Origin: [Phialemoniopsis] sp. UDSM-2020
Lineage: Eukaryota; Ascomycota; Sordariomycetes; Thyridiales; Thyridiaceae
Length of the DNA: 64,000 bases
Direction: 5' to 3'
Assembly: GCA_018873225.1 (NCBI GenBank)
Contig: JAEILZ010000001.1
Coordinates: forward strand, 5,146,001-5,210,000
In this document: positions 54,716 through 64,000 of the stretch, piece by piece
Layout: each line of letters starts with the position of its first letter
Numbering within the stretch: position 1 is the stretch's first letter
The notes under the pieces: generated by a model
The model's database searches: none
Told to the model about the DNA's origin: nothing
Seen by the model: only the letters and a program-made list of their open reading frames with translations
Position numbers and translations under genes: made by a program

Positions 54716-55867
54716 TCAAGCCAGAGGCTTCTGCGCCGTCCAAAAGTGAAACGGCAGGTAGCGATGCCGCGACATGTCCTTGAGCGCCTTGCGCGCGCCC
54801 ATAGCGATCACCTCGCACTCGGCCTCAGATAAGCCCATGGCCCGGAACGGCTTGGCCGTCATGGCCGGAATCAGATCGCCCACGGCCTCGCGGCAATACA
54901 ACCCCGCCACGCGCAGCGATTGCTCGGCCGCCCAAGGGCCGACGGGTACCTTGCGTGCGATGTGGGTGATGTTGACGAACCCCGCCGCCTCCAGCAGCGG
55001 TCGCAGCTTGCGCGGCATGTCGAGATCCATGCCAAATTTCGTCAGCGAGGTGTTGACGCAGCGGTAGAACTCAGCGAGGCCGTCGTCGTGCGGCATCGTG
55101 CCGTCATCGCAGCTCAGCACGGCCTGCAGCTCCTGCATCTCGAGCCAGCCCCCGGGCTTGAGGGCCGTGTACGAGTGGCGCAAGACTTTTGGGATGTCCT
55201 TGAGCACCGAGGCCATGGTGCGCATGTGAACCATGTCGTAGTTGTCGCCGTTGAGCCACTCCTCCTCGGCGTCGTCGACGAGGAAGCGGCAGTTTGGCGG
55301 CACCCATTTCGGTTGGATGGGCGAGAGGTCTACGCCCAGGACCTCGGCGCTGGGGAGCTGGTCGGCGGCCTCGATGGCCCAGATGCCGGTCCCCGTGCCG
55401 ACGTCGAGGATGCGCTGCGCGTCGTCCGGGATGGGTGCGTACCACAGCTTGCCGTCGGTCAGCTCGAGCATCATGGCGTGCTTGATGTCCTCGCGGTTCT
55501 GCTCGGCGTCGTCGTTGGGGATCGGGTACCGCCCGTACTTGTAGCTGTGGAAGCGCCTCCCGTTCTCAAAGGCGTGCTGGTAGATGCTCGACGTGATGGA
55601 GGTTGAGGCGCTCGAGGCGCCGTCCTCGATGTCGGTCATCTCGAGCTCGTCGTCGGGGACGGCGCCCTCATCGGCCGCCGCGATGGGCGACTCCTCGACA
55701 TCGGGGCTCGGCAGGTGCGTCTGGTCGGCGGTCGTGGTTGTGGTGGTGGTTGCGCCGGCTGGCGGCGACTTGGCTGACTTGGACGATTTGGTGCTGGTGG
55801 GCGATCCGCCCGGCTTGGCTTTCTTAACGGCGGCGCCAGCCGCGCGCGGTGGTGAGCTTGTCGCCAT
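54716..55867 (-). CDS. LaeA-like SAM-dependent methyltransferase
   Basis: Single exon, 383 residues. A Ser/Thr/Lys-rich low-complexity N-terminus (about 95 residues) precedes SIYQHAFENGRRFHSYKYGR, the usual opening of fungal TAM/UMTA methyltransferases. SAM motif I is ILDVGTGTGIWAIEAAD, then VLGVDLSPIQPKWVPPNC, the family's acidic loop (DDAEEEWLNG), MVHMR and ALKPGGWLEMQE. LaeA and its many paralogues influence secondary metabolism and development; this has the generic paralogue pattern, so it should not be taken as LaeA itself. No biosynthetic backbone gene is in the window. Confidence 0.9.
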   Translation of the reverse strand: MATSSPPRAAGAAVKKAKPGGSPTSTKSSKSAKSPPAGATTTTTTTADQTHLPSPDVEESPIAAADEGAVPDDELEMTDIEDGASSASTSITSSIYQHAFENGRRFHSYKYGRYPIPNDDAEQNREDIKHAMMLELTDGKLWYAPIPDDAQRILDVGTGTGIWAIEAADQLPSAEVLGVDLSPIQPKWVPPNCRFLVDDAEEEWLNGDNYDMVHMRTMASVLKDIPKVLRHSYTALKPGGWLEMQELQAVLSCDDGTMPHDDGLAEFYRCVNTSLTKFGMDLDMPRKLRPLLEAAGFVNITHIARKVPVGPWAAEQSLRVAGLYCREAVGDLIPAMTAKPFRAMGLSEAECEVIAMGARKALKDMSRHRYLPFHFWTAQKPLA

Positions 55868-57533
55868 TTCTTTGGGCCAGACTAAGCGTAGATCAATTCG
55901 CTTGAATTTTCAGAGGCCTACGAAGCTGAGGGATGAATTCGAAGACGGCATCGCACCGCTCACTCCATCGAAGTACCGAGACACCTCAGCTTTGCCGCAA
56001 AAATCCCTGCCGCGACAGCCCCCCGGCCCAGCACTGGACGGCCAGAAACAGGGCGGGCAGCGGACTTTCCAACCTGCCCTGTAAAGTCAATGGCACCATG
56101 GTCTCGTAGATGGAACCCCCTTTGAGTTAGACCTAGTCGAAGAGGGGAAAGTCCTGCAGGGTTTGGTACTAGATGGGGACTTCTGGAAGGGTGTTTGGTG
56201 TTTCGATTGGTAGAAGATGCCGAGGGGCCGTTGCTTGTCAAACCCTGTCTGCGTGGCTCTACTCGGCCTCTGCTGCATGTGGTGATTGACTCTGAGTGAG
56301 CAAGGAGGGGACAGCCCCCCCACCACACATGCATGCGGTGCAGACTGAGCCGAAGTTCTGTGCTCATCAGCTGCAGAAGGACTGCCCATCCGTCATGTTA
56401 TCTCGAACAGGAGGGGATGACGGCACGTAAGCCTTTATGTATGTATAAACTTGGACAGCATGATGCGTTAGCTGTAGTAGGTATTGACTCTATCGTTTGC
56501 ACTTATGTACATACGAGGTAGGATCACGCATCTTGCGGTCGATCACCTTGAGTTTGCGCAGATCTTAGCATCTCGTTTTATGCCATCCCGCACTAAATCT
56601 AATCGTCCAATTTTGCCCTCTTGTGTTCACGGAGATCGAATGCACGCAACAGCTTGATTATGATTGAAATAACAGTGGAACTTGAGGTCAGAGCACTGCA
56701 ATTGGGGTGCCCTTCTTTCCCGTACATGGGTAAGGTAACTTTTGTGGGAGAGCTGGACATCCACAGGCTGCGATTGACAGGCGCCACGGATATGTTGTGG
56801 AATAGTGTGCCTGTTCTTGGCTTTCCTTTGATGTGACAGCCACAGCCAAGAAGATCAATGGCATCGGCTGGATTGACCATCTCGACAAAGAACGGTGTGT
56901 GAGGTGAAACCGGCCGATTATCAGACTAGCGGCCCCCTCTAGGGATAGCGTCGGGGTGCCGTCCGCTCTCCAGTTGATATGCTCCAGGCAGCCAATCGCC
57001 TGCAAGATGACAGCCCAGGTGCCTCCCCGCCCCGAAGCCGGCCCACTGCGTCACCTGAACACGCCTGGCGCGGATGTTTGGCGATCCTCCAAGACACTGG
57101 GCAGCTTCAGAAAATGATGCAGGCTGCATTTTTGCCTTGGCCCTTGGCAGATCAGCTGGAATCCAGCCAATTTCCCCTCTTTGGGCAATCTTTTACAAAT
57201 CGCATTCTTTTTGTTGAGCTGCCTGGCCGGTTTCTCTGCTTGCCTGTTATTCTCCCTTTTCTCTTTGTTTTAAGCTTTTTGAAGTAGCCAGAGCAAAGCC
57301 AAGATCACCAAGCCCATCAATCCCATCCCTAGACTCGATTCCCTAGCTCGACGTCATAACGCGACTCGTCTCGCCTAAAGAGAACGGACAGAAAATCTCG
57401 ACCTCACGCCCCAAGCTACCAAGAGTGAAATACCGACTTCTCGAGGTCGGTTACGCAGCCGCCAAAAGCGACACCCTGCAGCTTCGATATCCCTTGATGC
57501 CTCCAGACGAAATCGTCTGGCTCGTGAAGCACA
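55868..57533. promoter_or_regulatory. divergent upstream region of methyltransferase and sulfate permease
   Basis: 1.67 kb. A minus-strand frame of 93 codons (56599-56880) is open but has no domain, signal peptide or coding bias that sets it apart. The right end is the likely leader of the permease gene. No repeat was recognised. Confidence 0.45.
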
Positions 57534-60089
57534 ATGGCCGCCGGTGGACGACCCAAGCTGCCCGGCCGCTCCCTTACCCAACCGCACATCCCCTCCACCC
57601 CGAGCACCCTCCGACAGAGCCAGAGCGCGGCCAGCGCCTCCTCGGGTATTCATGACGGCACTGGCATTGACAGAAGCGACCGTCAACCTCCTCCCCTCAA
57701 CGCGACCGAGTCATCTCCTCTGCTCGGCAATTCGCACCACGAACGCGGTCTTCCCTACGATGCCCACGGCACCTTTACACCACGGCCATTGAGCCCGGCT
57801 CTTAGCTACCAGAGCTCTGTGACCAACGGTGACTCGACCACGGCATCTGAGGGCGATGGTTCAATTCTTGACAGCTTGGTTTCGGCAATCACGGGCAAGA
57901 ATGACCGTCCGACATGGCGGAGGCGGTGGGCGCGCAAGATACGGAGCAAGAGGATGCGGACCTCGACTGAGCTGGCAGAGCAGCATGGTGTCAAGAACAC
58001 CAACTTCATGTGAGTGTCCTGGACGATCTTTCTTCCTTGCTCATCAGGCGATCAATTGACTGACTTCGGCCCCTTCTATCTAGGTACTTCGCTTACTACA
58101 TTCCTTGCATTCAATGGATGAGCGAGTACAAGCTCGCCTACCTCCACGGCGACTTGATTGCTGCTATTACCCTCGCCGGAATATACCTGCCCATGTCCCT
58201 CTCCCTGGCCGAGAACGTCGCTCACGTTCCACCCATTCACGGCCTCTACGCCTTTGTCTTTGCCCCGCTGCTCTACGCCCTGCTAGGAAGTTGCCCACAG
58301 ATGGTTGTCGGCCCCGAAGCTGCGGGATCGCTCCTCGTGGGCACCGTCGTCAAGTCTAGCATCGAGCTCGGTCGAGGCGGCGAGGATGATGATCTCCTCC
58401 AAGCCAAGATCTGTGGTGTCGTGTCCGGAATGGCAGCCGCCACTGTCTTCATCGCCGGCCTGGCCAGGCTGGGTTTCCTGGACAGTGTGCTTTCGCGACC
58501 TTTTCTGCGAGGCTTCATCTCGGCCATCGGCTTCGTTATCTTTGTCGAGCAGCTCATTCCCGAGCTAGGTCTTTCGCGACTCAGCGAGGGTGTGAGCCAT
58601 GGGAGCACGATAGACAAAGTGGGCTTCATCTTTGGCAACCTGAAGAACACCCACCGCCCTACCTTCCTCGTGGCGGCAGTGGCTTTCGTAATCATAATGA
58701 CATTTAGGTCAGACCAATTCCCCTCCTCCGTCGAGTTCACTCCTAACCATCAGCAGAGAGACCAAGCGTCGTTTAGAACCTAGATATCCCAAGATCGCCT
58801 TCCTTCCCGACCGGCTCGTCATCGTCGTTTTGTCAGCATGGCTCGCCTGGTATTTCGACTGGCAAAGCTATGGCATTGAAGTCCTCGGACCCGTCAAAGC
58901 CTCTTCTGGCCACCTATTTACCTTCCGTTGGCCCTTCCAGCTTTCGCACATGACCCACATCAAGGATGCCATGAGCACCTCCTTTCTCATCGCCCTGCTC
59001 GGCTTCTTCGAGTCGTCAGTCGCCGCCAAGAGCCTCGGTGGTCAAGAGGTCTTTCCTCGCCTCCAGCTCAGCCCGAACCGCGAGCTTGTTGCGCTCGGCG
59101 CGTCTAACCTGGTCGGTGCTTGCTTCATGAGCTTGCCTGCATTTGGTGGGTATGGCAGGAGTAAGGTCAACAAGCAGACTGGTGGCAAGAGTCCCATGTC
59201 GTCCATCTTTTTGAGCATTATCACGGTGTTGTGCATCATCTTCTTGCTTCCCTACTTCTACTACCTACCCGTGAGTGAAACAGTCTCCTGTCGTTCTGTA
59301 GAGATCATCCTGCTAACCGCCTCATCGCAGCAACCTGTACTCTGCGCCATGATTAGCGTCGTCGCCTGGTCTCTCATCGAAGAGGCACCTCACGACATCA
59401 ACTTCTTCTGGCGCATCTCCGCCTGGAAGGAGCTCGGCCTGATGCTCATCATCGTCCTCGCCACCGTCTTCTACACCCTCGACTTCGGCATGGCCATCGG
59501 CATCGGCCTGTCTCTGCTGCAGGTCATCCGCAACTCGACGCGCCCGCGCATCCAGATTTTGGGCCGCATCCCCGGCACCGAGCGCTTCGAGAACGCCGAG
59601 CACCACCCGGAGCGCCTCGAGTTCATCGAGGGCTGCCTCATCGTCAAGATCCCCGAGCCCCTGACGTTCGCCAACACGGGCGAGCTCAAGACGCGCCTGC
59701 GCCGCCTCGAGCTCTACGGCACTAGTGGCGTGCACCCGGCGCTGCCGCGCCTGCGCCGCGAGGCTATGAACCGGAATATTGTTTTCGACGTGCACGGCGT
59801 GACGGCCATGGACGGGTCCGGCACGCAGGTGCTCGCCGACATTGTGCGCGAGTACCGCGAGCGTGGCGTGCGCGTCTTTTTCTGCCGAGTCGTGCAGTCG
59901 CGCCGTGGGGGCAAGAAGCACAAAGTCTGGAAGCTCATGCAGACGAGCGGCATTGTCGATCTGGTCGGTGGCGAGCGCCATTTCGTCGATGATGTGCAGG
60001 AGGCGCTGCGCCTGACTGAGGTCGAGGATGGGGAGGAGCTTGGTGTCACTACCGGCGTTGAGACTGAGGCCGTGACTGCTACTACATAA
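57534..60089 (+). CDS. SulP-family sulfate permease with STAS domain
   Basis: Exons are 57534-58009, 58084-58707, 58757-59270 and 59331-60089, giving 790 residues. A hydrophilic N-terminus with ESSPLLG precedes the transporter core: YYIPCIQWMSEYKLAYLHGD, LIAAITLAGIYLPMSLSLAE, GLYAFVFAPLLYALLGSCPQ, VVGPEAAGSLL and NLVGACFMSLPAFGGYGRSK. The STAS domain (about 620-770; NIVFDVHGVTAMDGSGTQVL) shows the usual conserved Asp-Gly-Ser/Thr element. SulP proteins take up sulfate or other oxyanions with protons at the plasma membrane. Its N-terminal layout is closer to vacuolar/plasma-membrane SulP paralogues than to SUL1/SUL2, so the substrate is uncertain. Introns were placed by phase; the last one keeps YYLP joined to QPVLCAMI. 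Confidence 0.92.
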
Positions 60090-60325
60090 TGATGTCAACA
60101 ACTGGGTACATTATCTCGTCTTACGATCTACTACTCGCATATACGCATATACGCATACGAACATGACTGCTTTTGGAGTCACTGGGTGGGGATGGGACTG
60201 TATTTCCGTATTCTCTTGGGCATATTCATATCATTGTTCTGTTCTCATTTCCTCAAGCATGATCTAGAATACAATGGTATTTGTCCTCTCTCTGGGGCAA
60301 CGTACCTATGCCTGTTACCAAAGTT

Positions 60326-62076
60326 TTATGCCACGTTTGGAGCCGTGCCACTCATCGCCCGAGCAAGCCTTAGATCGCCCTTCTCACCTCCTTGCGCAAC
60401 ATCTCCCTCTACGTCTCCTTCTGACGCATCCCCCTTCTGCGGAGGCATCTTCTTGATAAACACCGTCACCACCAGCATCACCCCCGCCACAGCAACGTAA
60501 AAGATCCACATCAACCTCGTCGCGCCCGCATACTCGGCCGGCGTTATGGTTCCCGTCTCGTCGGTGATGCTCCGCCCTTCGCCGAGCGACCGCTGCAGCA
60601 GGACGGTGCCGATGACGATGGACATGGAGCTCGCGAGGCTGCGCAGGAAGCCCGATGCCGACGACGCGGCGGCCACGTCGGCCTGCGCGACGTGCGCCTG
60701 TAGCGCGATCATGGGCGCCTGGAACAGCGGGCCCGCGCCGAGGCCCACGAGGACCTGGTACAGAATGATCTTCGGCCAGTTCCGCTCTGGGCCCAGGTCG
60801 ACAAGAAGGCCTGTGCCGAGAGCCATGAGGACCGCTCCCGCGTAGGTCGGTAGGAGATAGTCGCCGCCCGAGCGCCGGACGTACCAGCCCGCGGACATGG
60901 TGGCCGCTGATAGAGGCAGGACGAGCGCAAAGAGGGATACTCCGGAGATGATCGGGGATAGACCAAGGCACAGCTGGAAATAGAGTGGGAGAAAGTAGTC
61001 GTACGCGATGAAGATGAAGCTGTGAAGGACGACGGTGGCGATGGACGCTACATTGGTCAGGGCGGAGAATATGCGCGTCGGTACGAGCGGGTGCGAGGCC
61101 CAAGCGTGCTCGTAGTAGACGAAGAGGGCGAGGAGGAGGATCCCAAAGACGAGCAGGCAGATGGTCGCGGCGGAGGACCAGTCGCCCGTGCCCGAGGCGT
61201 GCTCGAGGCCGGAGAGGAAGGCGATGGTGCCGCCTACGATGAGCGCCGAGCCGGTCCAGTCTAGCGTGCGGAGGCCGGACAGGAGAGGCGTGCGCGGGTT
61301 GTGCACGTGCAGGGTGAAGAAGAGGACGATGAGGGAGAGGGCGCTGAAGGGTAGGTTGATCCAGACTGTTGCGACTGGTCAGCACCGGAAGTTTACAAAA
61401 AGGAGGAGGAAGGGCAAGGAAAGTGAGACTTACAGCACCATCGCCACCCGATCGTCTGCGTAAAGACTCCTCCTAGCACCGGGCCAATGCTGCTAGAAAT
61501 GGCGTACACAATCCCCGTCAAGCCATAATACTTGGCCCTCTCCCGCAGCTCAAAGAGGTCGCTGATAATGATGGTAATAAGAATGGTACATCCACCGCCG
61601 CCGAGCCCTTGCACCACCCGGCCCGCGATGAGCATGCCGACCGAGACTGCGGCGCCCGACACAACACTGCCCGCGAGAAAGGCTACGTTGGAGGCGATGA
61701 TGATGGGCCGGCGGCCGAAGATGTCGGACAAGCGAGCCCAGATGGCGATAGACGAAGTATTAGCCAGAGTGTAGCCGGAGCCGATCCACGCGTAGGACGC
61801 GCTGTCGGCACCGAGGTGGCGCGCCATGGTCGGCAGGGCCGTCGCGACGATGGTGACGTCGAGGGCCGAGAGGAAGAGGGTGAGGCACAGGGAGAGCATG
61901 ATGATGCGCCGGTGGGTTGTGCCGATTGGAGCTGACGGGGCGGTGCCCGGCGTTTCAGGCGCGGACTCCGGTTTTGCTGAGGCATCCGGCAAAGGTGATG
62001 TTCCATCGGGTATGGTCCATATGTCGGGCTCCGATATCGATTTGGTGGTGAGGGGCTTGGGATGGGAAATGGCCAT
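60326..62076 (-). CDS. MFS multidrug exporter, DHA2 (14-TM) type
   Basis: Exons in transcript order are 62076-61434 and 61365-60326, giving 560 residues. Signatures of the 14-helix drug:H+ antiporter family: LFLSALDVTIVATALPTMAR in TM1, WIGSGYTLANTSSIAIWARL in TM2, LSDIFGRRPIII in the loop, GRVVQGLGGGGCTILI in TM4, GPVLGGVFTQTIGWRWCFWI joining TM5 and TM6 across the intron, and NLPFSAL. The C-terminus is hydrophilic. Such proteins export toxins, drugs or the cell's own secondary metabolites. The start MAISHPKPLTTKS is the first ATG in frame; the open frame extends further up without ATG. Confidence 0.92.
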
Positions 62077-63110
62077 ATTGGCAGGAGAGTTTGGAGGAGG
62101 CTTGATCGAGGTGAGCGAATGTTCGATCACGATATCTCGCTCTTGGCCAGTCTTTGGTCAGTTGGATTTACCAAGTGGTCTGGCGCTTTGTTGCTCGAAG
62201 GCAGGAAGCAATGAGTAGAATCGATCTATATGGCACGATGCGTCCGAAGACTCAACAGATCAGAGCAATCTTGAAATTATTCGATTGGAGACGTGAAAAT
62301 GAACATGTTTGAAAAGCTTGGTTCTGCTTCATCGCCCTAGTGCTTGCATGTCATCCCTAGCAAGCAACGATTGCTGCCGTGCGTCTCCTCGGAGATTGTC
62401 CTCGGTTCAAGAACTCGCTAAACAGTCCAGCTTTGACTACAGGCAGCTTTGAGGACATATGACAAGACAACTTCCCGTCAGAGACGACACCATGGTTGGT
62501 GATACCGAGCATGCATTGACAACTTCTTTGGCAACAGAAAGAAAGTAATAACTTGATGCAGCCTCTGATGAATGACTCTATTCACACTCATCCAGTGATT
62601 CCTAAACTCCCCTTGTACGGATTGAGCAACCAGCCTTTACCCCTGCCTCCACAGACCGGCCGGGCCAGAACTTTCCATGCGGAACAAGACGATTCCTCCA
62701 ATACATACACATCCACCTCCACTTCCCGAGCTTGAAAAGCTTTCAGGTCATTGTCTTGTTCGTAATCCTGGCTCGTTGCCAGCATTCTGGAGAGGTTTGC
62801 ATGGGTTGAAGTGGATGAGTGCGAGTCTCTCGGATCCGAACCGAAAGTTTTCTCCACACCAGACAGGGCGGGCCAACTCGGTTCGGCTCAGTTTTGTGGA
62901 GACCGGACCATTACAACACTCTCTTACACTGCAAAGAGGTGAAGAACGGCACGTTCAAGCAACAGTGAACGTGAATGGAAAGGATACATTGCAATGCCAT
63001 CATAAACAAGAGCTTTTCCGTGTCATGGATGGCACTTATCGGAGTGTAGCAAGCTCTCAGCACGCACTAAGCCAAGGCAAATCATCCCGAACAGCAAACC
63101 AAGTCCAATC
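62077..63110. promoter_or_regulatory. divergent upstream region of exporter and SnoaL-like gene
   Basis: 1.03 kb with no gene recognised. It should contain the promoters of both flanking genes, but no distinctive site array was seen. Confidence 0.45.
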
Positions 63111-64000
63111 ATGTCTTCTCAAAGTCAACTCGAAGCTCGCATCGTCGCGGCAGAGCGCCTGGCGCAACACGTAAGTGACTTGGCCACTACCCCCGCATCT
63201 TACCCCAGAACAATCCCTCCTCGGCTCACACACCACCCACCAGGCCTACGACCGAGGTGCCGTGGAGAATGTCTTCAGCAAGTACATGCACCTGCACAAC
63301 GTCTTCCAGGACGAACAGATCAAGCCCCTGTGGGTCAAGCGCGGTACCCCGGGCATCCACGCCCAGTACACCAACGTCGGCGTCTACACTGACTATGACA
63401 GCGTTATGGCCTACCACTCCGGCCGCCCTTCCCCCAAGGGCAAATTGATCCTGCACGAGACGACGACGCCCCTCATCGAGGTCGCCGAGGACGGCGAAAC
63501 GGCCAAGGGCTTCTGGCTCATGGCCGGCGTCGAGTCCGGCCTGTCCCAGCCGGGCAACGTCGGCGCCATGCCCGAGGACCTGTACGAGCCCCACGACAAG
63601 GATGTCGACGGCCAGCGTGTGTGGGCTCACTGGGTATGGTGCCAGTACGCGCTCGACTTTTTGAAGCAGGATGGTGAGTGGAAGATCTGGCACTTTCGAT
63701 GCCTTGAGGTCGCGAGGGCTCCGTACAACGAGAATTGGATCACGTTCGCCTCCAAGAATCAGGTCGCGTTCGAGAAGGTAAGATTCAAACGGAGTTCACA
63801 GGGTCTCTTGTGGTCGCATGCTGACAATTTTGGCTAGGACCTTGCGTACTTTGGTGATGATGGCAAAGCCGTCTTCATGCCGACTCCGGATCAACCTGCC
63901 GAGAAGGTTAGTAAAGCTCACTGTTCGTTTACTGCTGTACGTTTGATTGATCTCAGAATAGAAGGCGGATATCTACGGGCCCAACAGGGTAAGGAAATTG
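63111..64000 (+). CDS. SnoaL-like protein (3' end outside window)
   Basis: Exons are 63111-63170, 63244-63777, 63838-63906 and 63962 onward; the gene continues past the edge. The start MSSQSQLEARIVAAERLAQH is followed after intron 1 by AYDRGAVENVFSKYMHLHNV, then GFWLMAGVESGLSQ, HWVWCQYALDFLKQDGEWKI and WHFRCLEVARAPY. The pattern of a helix, strands and WKIWHF near the end fits the SnoaL-like/NTF2-fold proteins (dehydratases, cyclases, isomerases) found near fungal biosynthetic genes. The reaction is unknown. It is divergent from the DHA2 exporter. Confidence 0.8.

Noticed and set aside
56599..56880. 93-codon minus-strand frame in the divergent promoter
   Set aside because: No domain, signal peptide or splice context; length is within chance expectation.
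1..64000. CRISPR arrays, tRNA or rRNA genes, integrated virus
   Set aside because: No spaced direct repeats, cloverleaf with A/B boxes, or viral replication proteins were found by eye.

Overview
This window is nuclear DNA of a filamentous ascomycete (Pezizomycotina, most likely Sordariomycetes). The evidence is short introns of about 45-75 bp with GT..CTAAC/CTGAC..AG signals, Zn2Cys6/Fungal_trans regulators, a LaeA-like methyltransferase, a GH16-CBM1 enzyme, an Emw1/TTC27 protein, a Smy2-type GYF protein and a large fungal ankyrin protein. No rRNA, tRNA, CRISPR or prokaryotic feature was seen. Exon boundaries are by eye from splice signals, family continuity and reading phase; every multi-exon model given sums to a whole number of codons.

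1-13.2 kb: a possible mobile-element end (1-322), then what looks like a small catabolic neighbourhood. It holds a tartrate/D-malate-type dehydrogenase, a Fungal_trans regulator with no visible zinc cluster, a nitrilase, a divergently transcribed sugar-type MFS transporter, a canonical Zn2Cys6 regulator and a small protein that has a Zn2Cys6 domain but no middle homology region. The nitrilase/transporter promoter carries a dense array of GATA sites, suggesting nitrogen control.

13.3-32.7 kb: housekeeping and surface genes. These are an Ecm33-like GPI protein, a 1459-residue ankyrin protein, Emw1/TTC27, a GYF-domain protein, and a GH16 glycosidase whose last intron can be spliced (giving a CBM1) or retained (giving a GPI-like tail).

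32.7-51 kb: the most unusual part. An unrecognised family of small, probably nuclear two-exon proteins is present as five tandem copies (38.75-45.95 kb) plus an inverted sixth copy (49.87-50.56 kb). It is preceded by about 5 kb of decayed copies and tandem blocks punctuated by TATATATA tracts (33.4-38 kb). Each gene has a 48-53 codon first exon (75 in copy A), a phase-0 intron, a second module around a Pro-Arg core, and a charged tail. One copy has a stop codon, one a late frameshift, and several relics keep only one module. An MCT-type MFS transporter sits between the tandem copies and the inverted copy.

51.3-64 kb: a Zn2Cys6 regulator, a LaeA-like methyltransferase, a SulP/STAS sulfate permease, a DHA2-type MFS exporter and a SnoaL-like protein cut by the window edge.
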